NCBI GenBank assembly: GCA_041481445.1 | Contig: JBGPBV010000018.1 | Location: 9,506 to 73,505, forward strand | Origin: AA29 sp041481445 | GTDB taxonomy: Bacteria > Acidobacteriota > Vicinamibacteria > Fen-336 | DNA length: 64,000 nt | Direction: 5' to 3' | Shown here: piece after piece, positions 41,886 to 50,954 of the stretch | Layout of the letters: each line of letters opens with the position of its first letter | Position numbering within the stretch: position 1 is the stretch's first letter | Position numbers and translations under genes: made by a program | The notes under the pieces: model-generated | What the model saw: only the letters and a program-made list of their open reading frames with translations | Told to the model about the DNA's origin: nothing | Database searches by the model: none

Positions 41886-42863
41886 ATGCCGCGCCCCTCC
41901 CTCCTCGTCGCGCTGGTCCTCGCCACCGGGCTCGCCTGCGCATGCTCGAAGGGGACGGAGGTGGCCGCCGCCCCCGCCCCTTCCGCCCCGCCCTTGCCGG
42001 AGCCCTTGCCGGGCCACGAGCCGGTGCCGGTCGAGATGCGGAACGTGGACCTGCACGTCACCGACGACATCACGCTGCACATCCGCAACCTCGACGGGCG
42101 CTTCATCGGCACCGGGAAGAGCGGGGTCCCGTACCTCGACGACGTGGACAGCTACGAGGTCGTCATCGATTCGGCGGTGATCGTGATGGACATGCCCTCC
42201 CTCAACGCGCTCCTCAACGAGCACGTGCTCGGCCACGGCCACTCCAACGTCGAAGGGCTGAAGGTCACCACCGACGACGAGGGCCGCCTCGTCCAGAAGG
42301 GCGAGATCGACAAGGGCATCGACATCCCCTTCAAGGTCAAGGGGGCGGTGGAGGCCACCCCCGACGGCCGCATCCGCGTCCACGCCAGCTCGGTGCGCGG
42401 CTTCGGCCTGCCCGTCAAGCCCTTGATGAAGCTGTTCTCGATCGAGATGGACGACGTCTTGAAAGTGGAGGCCGGGCACGGGGTCCAGGTGGACGGCAAC
42501 GACCTCATCCTCGATCCGCAGCTCATGCTGCCTCCGCCGCACATCCGGGGGAAGGTCACCGCGGTCGAAGTGGTGGGGGAGACGCTCGTGCAGACCTTCG
42601 GCGGTGGCGTGCCCCGCCCCCTGTCTCCGCGCGCCGTCTCCGCCAACCACATCTACTGGCACGGCGGCGACCTGAAGTTCGGCAAGCTCACGATGGCGCG
42701 GACGGACCTCGAGCTGATCGACGACGACCCCAAGGACCCGTTCGATTTCTCCGTGCGGCGCTGGAACGACCAGCTCATCGCCGGCTACTCGAAGAACGTC
42801 CCGGAGGGCGGCCTCAAGGCGCACATGCCGGATTTCTCCGACCTCCCCCGCCGTCAGCCCTGA
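41886..42863 (+). CDS. Lipoprotein of unknown function (LmeA/DUF2993-like features)
   Basis: A 325-residue protein with a signal sequence and lipidation cysteine in GLACACSK, a Pro/Ala-rich tether, then a beta-rich region (VEMRNVDLHVTDDITLHIRN, VVIDSAVIVMDMPSLNALLN, HVLGHGHSNVEGLKVTTDDE) resembling lipid-binding tubular proteins in layout. That likeness is only suggestive. It is divergent from the DUF444 gene and stands 42 bases before the kinase gene, which has its own -10 box. Confidence 0.6.
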   Translation: MPRPSLLVALVLATGLACACSKGTEVAAAPAPSAPPLPEPLPGHEPVPVEMRNVDLHVTDDITLHIRNLDGRFIGTGKSGVPYLDDVDSYEVVIDSAVIVMDMPSLNALLNEHVLGHGHSNVEGLKVTTDDEGRLVQKGEIDKGIDIPFKVKGAVEATPDGRIRVHASSVRGFGLPVKPLMKLFSIEMDDVLKVEAGHGVQVDGNDLILDPQLMLPPPHIRGKVTAVEVVGETLVQTFGGGVPRPLSPRAVSANHIYWHGGDLKFGKLTMARTDLELIDDDPKDPFDFSVRRWNDQLIAGYSKNVPEGGLKAHMPDFSDLPRRQP

Positions 42864-42894
42864 GCCCGGGGGCGCCGACCGCTCGGGCTACAAT
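42863..42894 (+). promoter_or_regulatory. -10 box and inverted repeat before the kinase gene
   Basis: TACAAT (42889-42894) lies 11 bases before GTG 42906. An inverted repeat AGCCCG (42863-42868)/CGGGCT (42884-42889) ends on the -10 box and could be an operator or a weak terminator for the lipoprotein gene. Confidence 0.35.
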
Positions 42895-42905
42895 GCCCGG
42901 AACCC

Positions 42906-44906
<2,001 letters not shown>

Positions 44907-44920
44907 TCGCGCCCCGCGGC

Positions 44921-44948
44921 TTGACACCGCGCGCATGCCGGCGATAAT
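44921..44948 (+). promoter_or_regulatory. Promoter of the pheA leader
   Basis: TTGACA (44921-44926), 16-base spacer, GATAAT (44943-44948). The ATG of the leader peptide is seven bases after the -10 box, so leader translation would begin at the mRNA's 5' end. Confidence 0.7.
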
Positions 44949-44955
44949 CCCTCCG

Positions 44956-45027
44956 ATGTCGGCGACGGTCGGGATGGCCGGATTCGTCTTTACCTGCTCC
45001 AAGGGAGCGGGTGGGGACGGCGTGTAG
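44956..45027 (+). CDS. pheA leader peptide (23 residues, Phe-Val-Phe)
   Basis: A short frame from ATG 44956 to TAG 45025-45027. Residues 10-12 are Phe-Val-Phe (TTC 44983, TTT 44989). It has no ribosome-binding site but starts seven bases after the -10 box; ATG 44974 is an internal alternative. The two Phe codons end 11 bases before the antiterminator strand at 45003-45011, and the stop codon lies 13 bases past it: the right spacing for a stalled ribosome to leave that strand free and a finishing ribosome to cover it. The leader has only two Phe codons, against seven in the enterobacterial pheA leader. Confidence 0.6.
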   Translation: MSATVGMAGFVFTCSKGAGGDGV

Positions 45028-45068
45028 ACGCCCGACCAGCCTGGTGGCCGCAGCTGAGGCCCGCTCCC
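45003..45068 (+). promoter_or_regulatory. Antiterminator of the pheA attenuator
   Basis: GGGAGCGGG (45003-45011) is perfectly complementary to CCCGCTCCC (45060-45068), which is the 5' arm of the terminator stem; the two pairings exclude each other. Between them is a small hairpin GGCGT-GTAG-ACGCC (45019-45032) around the leader stop codon. Confidence 0.6.
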
Positions 45069-45096
45069 GAGACCCGGGACGGGCCTTTTGGTTTTT
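45058..45096 (+). terminator. Rho-independent terminator/attenuator before pheA
   Basis: GGCCCG (45058-45063) pairs with CGGGCC (45080-45085) and TCCCG with CGGGA inside, with one bulged C and the loop AGACC; TTTTGGTTTTT follows. It lies between the leader peptide and the pheA ribosome-binding site, so readthrough is required for pheA expression. Confidence 0.75.
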
Positions 45097-45111
45097 CTGG
45101 AGGACGGAAGA

Positions 45112-45978
45112 ATGGGCGAGCAGGGGAAGGTCGACCTCAGCCGGAAGGTGGCGATCCAGGGAGAGCGGGGCTCGTTCAGCCACGCCGCGGTGCTGGCGCT
45201 GCTCGGAGTGGACTGGATGCCGATGCCGTACGCGACCTTCGACTCCGCCTTCCAGGCCGTGGCCAGCGGGGTGGCCACGCGCGGGCTCATCCCGTTCGAA
45301 AACTCGCTGGCGGGATCGGTCCACGAGAACTACGACCGCCTGAGCGCGGGACCCCTGCACATCATCGGGGAGGTGCAGCTCCGCATCCGCCAGTGCCTCA
45401 TCGGCCGTCCCGGCGCCACCCTGGCGGGCCTCCGCCGCGTGGCCTCCCACCCGGTGGCCCTGGCCCAGTGCCGGAAGTTCTTCGCGGAGCGTCCGAACCT
45501 GGAGGCCATCGCCACCTATGACACCGCGGGCAGCGTGATGGACCTGCTGCGCGACGGGCCGGCCACCCAGGCCGCCATCGGGCCCGCCCTCGCCGCCAGC
45601 CTCTACGGCGGGCAGATCCTGCTCGAGAGCATCGAGGACGACCCCGAGAACTACACGCGCTTCCTGCTGCTCTCGCGCGAGGCGGGCGCGCTGGAGGCGG
45701 CGGACAAGACGTCGATCGTCTTCACGCTCGGGAACGTGCCGGGGGCGCTCCACAAGGCGCTCGGAGCCTTCGCCAGCCGGGGGGCGGACCTCGCCAAGAT
45801 CGAGTCGCGCCCACTGCGTGGCCGGCCCTGGGAGTACTCGTTCTACCTCGACGTGCTCGGCGACCCCCGCGGCGCGGTGGCGGCCGCCATCGAGGAGCTG
45901 CGCGGCCTCGTGCACGACGTGCGCATCCTGGGATCCTACCCGGCGGCGGAGATGCCGGTCGAGGCCCGGGCCCGGTAG
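45112..45978 (+). CDS. pheA: Prephenate dehydratase with ACT domain
   Basis: A 288-residue enzyme converting prephenate to phenylpyruvate, the committed step of phenylalanine synthesis. The catalytic part has the dehydratase motifs VAIQGERGSFSHAAVLALL, IPFENSLAGSVHENYD and SIEDDPENYTRFLLL (the conserved T-R-F). Residues ~200-275 form an ACT domain with the Phe-binding elements VPGALHKAL and KIESRPLRGRPWEYSFY, so feedback inhibition by Phe is expected. No chorismate mutase domain is fused. ATG 45112 has GGAGG eight bases before it, directly after the attenuator. Confidence 0.94.
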   Translation: MGEQGKVDLSRKVAIQGERGSFSHAAVLALLGVDWMPMPYATFDSAFQAVASGVATRGLIPFENSLAGSVHENYDRLSAGPLHIIGEVQLRIRQCLIGRPGATLAGLRRVASHPVALAQCRKFFAERPNLEAIATYDTAGSVMDLLRDGPATQAAIGPALAASLYGGQILLESIEDDPENYTRFLLLSREAGALEAADKTSIVFTLGNVPGALHKALGAFASRGADLAKIESRPLRGRPWEYSFYLDVLGDPRGAVAAAIEELRGLVHDVRILGSYPAAEMPVEARAR

Positions 45979-45990
45979 TCCGCCGGCGTC

Positions 45991-46419
45991 CTACTTGCCG
46001 GCAATGCCCACGAGGTCGACGTCGAACTTGATCGGAGTGTTCGGGGGGATGGGGCCGTTGCCCGACGGCCCGTAGGCCAGGGACGACGGGATGGTCAGGC
46101 GCCGCTTGCCGCCGACTTTCATCCCGACCAGGCCCTGGTCCCAGCCCGCGATGACCTGGCCCGCGCCGAGCCGGAACGTGAACGGCACGTTGCCGTGAGC
46201 GGCCGAGGAATCGAAGACGCGCCCGTCGAGGAAGGTCCCGGTGTAGAGCACGCTGACGGTGTCCCCGGTGGCGGCGGTGGCGCCGGTACCCGTGGTCAAG
46301 TCCTCGATCTGCAGCGACGTGGGACCGGACGGCGTGTCGCTCGTGCCCCCGCCCCCGCCGCCGCACCCCGCCAGCCCGACCAGGCCGGCCACCGCCCACA
46401 CCGCGAGAAATCTGTTCAC
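45991..46419 (-). CDS. FKBP-type peptidyl-prolyl isomerase lipoprotein
   Basis: A 142-residue protein with a lipobox (LVGLAGC) and Gly-rich tether, then a compact FKBP domain (GDTVSVLYTGTFLDGRVFDS, FRLGAGQVIAGWDQGLVGMK, GGKRRLTIPSSLAYG). The active-site residues Y, F, D, W and Y of this fold are present, so it should catalyse proline isomerisation in exported proteins. Start is GTG 46419 with AGGAG upstream. It converges on pheA with only 12 bases between stops. Confidence 0.9.
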   Translation of the reverse strand: MNRFLAVWAVAGLVGLAGCGGGGGGTSDTPSGPTSLQIEDLTTGTGATAATGDTVSVLYTGTFLDGRVFDSSAAHGNVPFTFRLGAGQVIAGWDQGLVGMKVGGKRRLTIPSSLAYGPSGNGPIPPNTPIKFDVDLVGIAGK

Positions 46420-46474
46420 CCTCGGTCTCTCCTTGAATAGTCCGCCCTCAGTGTATGCGGGACGCTGGCGTTCG

Positions 46475-46962
46475 TCACCGCGTGCGGGCCTCGTAGGCCC
46501 TGGTCACCCAGTCCGGCGGATCGGGTGACGGCGAGCGCTTCCGGCCTTCGGTCAGCTCCCAGTGATGGAGCCAGGAGATCCCCCAGGTCGGAGGCCAGGC
46601 GGGCCGCCGTCTCCTGGTCGCCGCGCCGGAGCGCGTCCGCGTACGCGAACGCGTAGATGTAGTCGTCGTTGTCGATGGTGACCGGCGCCACCGTGTATCC
46701 GCGGCCGGCCAGGAACGTCTCGAAGGCGTGGCGCTTGTCGAGGTCGAGGCCGACCTGGAGGAACGGGTGGCGGAAGTAGCGCAGCGTGCCGCCCTTCTCG
46801 GCGAGGAGGGCCCGGGTCACCGGCTCGCCGCGCACGACGTCCTGCTCGAGCTCCTCGAGCGGCCGTGTGTTGAGGCTCCGATGCGAGTAGGTGTGGTTGC
46901 CCAGATCGTGTCCGGCGTCGAGCCACATCCGCAGCACGTCCGTTCGGCCATGACCCACGCAT
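46475..46962 (-). pseudogene. Polysaccharide deacetylase, truncated and internally deleted
   Basis: A remnant of a NodB-family deacetylase. WLDAGHDLGNHTYSHRSLN carries the zinc-binding H-x-x-x-H, followed by LRYFRHPFLQVGLD and RGYTVAPVTIDNDDYIYAFA. The N-terminal TFDDG part is missing: the frame begins near 46962 in mid-domain. After residues around ADALRRGDQETAARLAS the frame is lost; the proper family C-terminus (GISWLHHWELTEGRK, ending at the TGA 46477-46475) continues in another frame, and about 80 residues between are gone. A continuous frame to 46416 exists but its tail is not homologous. It lies just upstream of the second HNH gene. Confidence 0.72.
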
Positions 46963-46973
46963 GTCTCATGCGT
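46957..46973. repeat. Inverted repeat at the broken end of the deacetylase remnant
   Basis: ACGCATG-TCT-CATGCGT, perfect 7-base arms with a 3-base spacer, at the point where deacetylase homology stops. It might be an element end or an operator; no second copy was found. Confidence 0.35.
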
Positions 46974-47242
46974 CCGGATGATACCCGGCGACGGCGACAG
47001 TGGTCACGTTCGAGTTGTCAGCGAGGGTCCGAAGAATGATTCATGTCTGAATGATTTCGTTCCAGAACGACGCCCCTCGATATCACGCCGCACGTGTTAG
47101 ACAATTTCATTGCGACGCACTGAAGAGGACCAGCCCTGACATGACCGACAGTCAGAATGTCAAAGGTGAATAGATCGGATCCCGCTCACGACCGTTTCAA
47201 TGCGGTTTCGAGATCGGGGGCCAAGTCCGTGCGAGGGCGATC
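46974..47242. other. Lower-GC region upstream of HNH copy 2
   Basis: This stretch is clearly less GC-rich than the rest. It contains TCGTTCCAGAACGA (47057-47070) and the block TTAGACAATTTCATTGCGA (47097-47115), which resembles the sequence upstream of HNH copy 1 and includes a TAGACA -35-like box. No RNA gene or further coding frame is evident. Confidence 0.35.
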
Positions 47243-48388
47243 ATGAACATGCCGAGTCGTCTGTCCGACCGCGAGCTCGAGGCCGAGGTCATCCGACTCG
47301 CCAGGTGTGAGCGGAGCTCCACCGCATCGCTGGTCGCGCATCTGGCCGAGCTGTACGGCCGGCGGCTGCATGAGCGCGCGGGCTTCTCCTCCCTCTTCAC
47401 CTATTGCATGCAGGTTCTGAGGCCCTCCGGGCACGAGGCCTACGACCGGATGAAGGCGGCCAAGGTGGCGCGGCGGTACCCGGCGATCCTCGGGTCGCTC
47501 GCGTCCGGCGAGATCAACCTGACGACGATTCGGCTCCTGGCCCCGCACCTTGCGCCGGACAACCAGGAAGACCTTTTAGCGGCCGCCCGCGGCAAGCGCA
47601 AGCGACAGGTTCAAGAGCTGCTGGCTTCACGGTTCCCCGAGCCGGACGTCCCCTTCTCGATCCGCAAGCGGCCGAGTCCTCCGGTTGCGCTGCCGCTGCC
47701 AAGGCCTTTGCCAATGCCGACGCCGATCGATGCACCGAGCGCGACGGCCACAGGTGGCACGCCCACTGCGGTCGTCGTGTCAACGACGGGGGCTCCGATG
47801 CGGATCCCGATCCCGGGGCCGCCTCCGCCGCTTGTGCACCCGCTGGCACCGGATCGATATCGGGTCACCTTTACCGCCAACACCGAGTCCCGCGAGATGC
47901 TCGAGCTCGCCCAGGACCTGCTCCGCCATGCGATCCCGACCGGAGACCCGGCGCTGATCTTCGCTCGTGCTCTCGAAGTCCTGATCGAGGGACTCCTCAA
48001 GAGGAAATTCGCGATGACCCGTCACCCGCACGCCGGGCGTCCCGCAGTGAAGGACTCGCGGAACCCCACGGCGAAGGTGATGCGCGCGGTCTACATCCGC
48101 GACCGCGGTCGCTGCACCTTCGTCGGAACGGATGGCCGGAAATGCGGAGAGCGGGCGTTTTTGGAGTTCGATCATTGCCCGATCCCGTTCGCAGCGGGAG
48201 GCCGAGCCACCGTCGACAACCTGCAGCTGCGCTGCCGGACCCATAATCAATACCTGGCCGAGCAGTTCTTCGGGCGGCGAGTGAGGGACGAGACGGTGCC
48301 GTCATCGCCCACGGCGAAGCGCCGTGCGGGCCTTGAGACCGGAGCCCCTCGTCCCGATGTCGGTGCACATCGGCCGGCTTCTGCCTGA
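47243..48388 (+). CDS. HNH endonuclease-domain protein, copy 2
   Basis: A 381-residue protein, close paralogue of the gene at 2955-4070 but on the opposite strand. It shares the N-terminus (LSDRELEAEVIRLARCERSS), YDRMKAAKVARRYPAILGSL, GKRKRQVQELLASRFPEPDV and the HNH region (CTFVG...CGERAFLEFDHCPIPFAAGG, RCRTHN); the first histidine-region residues differ (FDHCP against CDHHP), which may affect the metal site. The Pro-rich linker is the variable part. ATG 47243 has GAGG six bases upstream. Function presumed DNA cleavage; the target is unknown. Confidence 0.85.
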   Translation: MNMPSRLSDRELEAEVIRLARCERSSTASLVAHLAELYGRRLHERAGFSSLFTYCMQVLRPSGHEAYDRMKAAKVARRYPAILGSLASGEINLTTIRLLAPHLAPDNQEDLLAAARGKRKRQVQELLASRFPEPDVPFSIRKRPSPPVALPLPRPLPMPTPIDAPSATATGGTPTAVVVSTTGAPMRIPIPGPPPPLVHPLAPDRYRVTFTANTESREMLELAQDLLRHAIPTGDPALIFARALEVLIEGLLKRKFAMTRHPHAGRPAVKDSRNPTAKVMRAVYIRDRGRCTFVGTDGRKCGERAFLEFDHCPIPFAAGGRATVDNLQLRCRTHNQYLAEQFFGRRVRDETVPSSPTAKRRAGLETGAPRPDVGAHRPASA

Positions 48389-48531
48389 TGCCGCCACGAC
48401 GACCGTCCGTCGGTGGCACGCCCACGTTCCACATCCGAACACCGACCCCGCGACCCTCCGCGCTAAGTCCGTCCACCTCAAGCCCCAGTCGCCGCGCCCG
48501 CCCGGCATGAAGTTCGCTTGGCCACCCGGCC

Positions 48532-50946
48532 ATGGACACTCTGCGCCAGGACCTCGCCTATGCCTTCCGGCGCCTGCGGCAGGCCCCCGGGTTCACCGCG
48601 GTCGCGGTGGCCACGCTCGCCCTCGGCATCGGGGCCAACGGGGCGATCTTCAGCGTCGTGAACGCGGTCCTCCTCCGCCCGCTCCCGTTCGAGGAGGCGG
48701 ACCGGCTCGTCCGTCTGGCGCAGACGTGGAAGGGTGGGCCGAGCGTGTACTCGCCCCAGAACTTCCTCGACGTCCAGGCCCAGGCGAAGTCGTTCGAGTC
48801 GCTGGCCGTCTTCGACCCGGGCGGGGTGACGTTGACGGGGCGCGGACAGCCGGCCAGCCTGCAGGGGACGGAGGTGAGCACCTCGTTCTTCGACCTGCTG
48901 CGCGTCCGCCCCGCGTACGGCCGCACGTTCGCCGACGGGGAGAACGAGCCCGGGCACACCAAGGTCGCCGTCCTCGGACACGGGTTGTGGCGCGAGCGCT
49001 TCGCCGGCGATCCGGGCATGGTCGGCCAGATCGTGCAGCTCAACCGCGAGCCGTTCACGATCGTCGGCATCGCTCCCGCCGGCTTCTCCTTCCCGCAGGA
49101 GAGCGAGATCTGGACGCCGCTCGAATACGACGCGCGGTTCCGCTCCAGCAGCCGCGGCGCGTGGTACCTCGGCGCGATCGGCCGTCTGGCCCCCGGCGTG
49201 TCCATCGTGCACGCCGCCGACGAGGTCGCGACCATCCACGCCCGGCTCGCCAAGCAGTACCCGGAGGCGGACGAGGGCGTGGGCGGCACCGTCCTCTCCC
49301 TTCAGGAGGCGATGGTCAAGCAGTCGCGACGCGCGCTCCTGGTCCTGCTGGGCGCGGTCGGGCTGGTCCTCCTCATCGCCTGCGTCAACGTCGCCAACCT
49401 GCTCCTGGCCCGCGTGGCCGCGCGCGAGGGCGAGCTCGCCCTGCGCACCGCCCTGGGGGCGGGCCGCGCCCGGCTGATGCGGCAGCTCCTCACCGAGAGC
49501 GTGACCCTCTCCCTCCTGGGCGGCGCGGCCGGGATCCTGCTCGCCACGTTCTCTCTCGACGCCCTGCTCGCGCTCCAGCCGCACGGAGTGCCGCGGCTGG
49601 CCGAAGTGCACGTGGACCGTGCGGTGGTCGCCTTCTCCGCCGCCCTGTCCATCCTGACCGGGCTGCTGTTCGGCGTGTTCCCGGCCGTCCACATGACCCG
49701 CCGCCCGGCCGCGGAGAGCCTGCGCGAGGGGAGCCGCGGCGTGCTCTCCGGCCGCGGCCATCGCCTGCGCAGCGCCCTCGTGGTCGGACAGGTGGCGCTG
49801 GCCATGATGCTCCTGGCCGGAGCGGGGCTGCTCCTGCGCAGCTTCAGCCAGCTCCGGCGCGTCGACCCCGGGTTCCGGAGCGACGGCGTCCTCACCTTCC
49901 GCATCGCCCTTCCCGACAGCGCCTACAAGGACGATGCGCCGCGCGTCGCCTTCTACGACCGGCTGCTGGAGCGGCTCTCCGCCCTCCCCGGCGTGCGCTC
50001 GGCGGGAGCGGTGATGCGGGCCCCCCTGAGCGGGGCCCGGTTCAACCTCTCGTTCGGAGTGAAAGGTCGCCCGCCCCTGCCTCCCGCCCAGCAGCCGTCG
50101 ATGGAGATCCGCGCGGCCACCCCGGAGTACTTCCGGACGATGGGGATCCCCGTCCGGCGGGGACGCGCGCTGGGTCGCGGTGACGTGGCGGGGGCGCCCC
50201 AGGTGGTGGTGATCAGCGAGGCGGCGGTGCGCCGCCATTTCCCGGGCGAGGACCCGCTGGGGAAGTTCATCACGCTCGGCTGGGGCCGGGGCGAGGGGCC
50301 CAAGGTCGGCGGGGAGGTGGTGGGGGTCGTCGGCGACGTCAAGGACCTCGGCCTGGCCGAGGAGAACCCCCCCGAGCTCTACGTCCCCTACGCCCAGGTC
50401 CCGATCCAGACCATGGACGTCGTCGTGCGGACCCAGGTCGTCCCGCGCTCCCTGGTGCCGTCGGTGGAAAGGACCGTTCGCGAGCTGGACCCCGAGCTGC
50501 CCCTGGCCCAGGTGGCCACCCTCGACGAGATCGTGGCCCACTCGATCTCGGAGCCTAGGTTCTACATGGTCCTGCTCGGCGCGTTCGCGTCGATGGCGGT
50601 CTTCCTGGCCGCCCTCGGCATCTTCGGCGTGCTCTCGTACGCGGTGGTGCAGCGGGCGCGCGAGATCGGCATCCGCGTCGCCCTCGGCGCCCATCCGCGC
50701 GACGTGGTGCGGATGGTGCTGACCCAGGCCGCGGGCCTGGCCGCCCTGGGCGTGCTGGCGGGGATGGCGGGCGCGCTCGCGCTGTCGCGCGTGATGGCCA
50801 GCCTGCTCTTCGAGCTGAGCCCCACCGACCCCTCGACCCTGGCCGCCACCGCGACCCTGCTCGCCGCCGTCGCCCTCCTCGCCAGCTACCTGCCCGCGCG
50901 CCGGGCCACGCGCGTGGACCCCTTGATCGCCCTGCGCAGCGAGTAG
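48532..50946 (+). CDS. ADOP-type (acidobacterial duplicated orphan permease) FtsX/MacB-like protein
   Basis: An 804-residue permease built of two MacB/FtsX units. It begins RQDLAYAFRRLRQAPGFTAV then a first helix; a periplasmic MacB_PCD-like domain; three helices with LIACVNVANLLLARVAARE and ALRTALGAGRARLMRQLLTE; then a second unit with a further periplasmic domain and closing helices (EIGIRVALGAHPRDVVRMVL, YLPARRATRVDPLIALRSE). No ATPase gene is adjacent, as is usual for this family. The substrate is unknown; export of a peptide or metabolite, or mechanotransmission, is assumed from MacB. No ribosome-binding site is evident before the ATG. Confidence 0.9.
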   Translation: MDTLRQDLAYAFRRLRQAPGFTAVAVATLALGIGANGAIFSVVNAVLLRPLPFEEADRLVRLAQTWKGGPSVYSPQNFLDVQAQAKSFESLAVFDPGGVTLTGRGQPASLQGTEVSTSFFDLLRVRPAYGRTFADGENEPGHTKVAVLGHGLWRERFAGDPGMVGQIVQLNREPFTIVGIAPAGFSFPQESEIWTPLEYDARFRSSSRGAWYLGAIGRLAPGVSIVHAADEVATIHARLAKQYPEADEGVGGTVLSLQEAMVKQSRRALLVLLGAVGLVLLIACVNVANLLLARVAAREGELALRTALGAGRARLMRQLLTESVTLSLLGGAAGILLATFSLDALLALQPHGVPRLAEVHVDRAVVAFSAALSILTGLLFGVFPAVHMTRRPAAESLREGSRGVLSGRGHRLRSALVVGQVALAMMLLAGAGLLLRSFSQLRRVDPGFRSDGVLTFRIALPDSAYKDDAPRVAFYDRLLERLSALPGVRSAGAVMRAPLSGARFNLSFGVKGRPPLPPAQQPSMEIRAATPEYFRTMGIPVRRGRALGRGDVAGAPQVVVISEAAVRRHFPGEDPLGKFITLGWGRGEGPKVGGEVVGVVGDVKDLGLAEENPPELYVPYAQVPIQTMDVVVRTQVVPRSLVPSVERTVRELDPELPLAQVATLDEIVAHSISEPRFYMVLLGAFASMAVFLAALGIFGVLSYAVVQRAREIGIRVALGAHPRDVVRMVLTQAAGLAALGVLAGMAGALALSRVMASLLFELSPTDPSTLAATATLLAAVALLASYLPARRATRVDPLIALRSE

Positions 50947-50954
50947 CGCGGGCG

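Noticed and set aside
44956..45070. Riboswitch or T-box before pheA
   Set aside because: No T-box sequence or known riboswitch core; a leader peptide with mutually exclusive hairpins explains the region better.
46416..46958. Intact 180-residue deacetylase
   Set aside because: It lacks the N-terminal catalytic strand, and its last ~60 residues are out of the homologous frame, so it was called a pseudogene.
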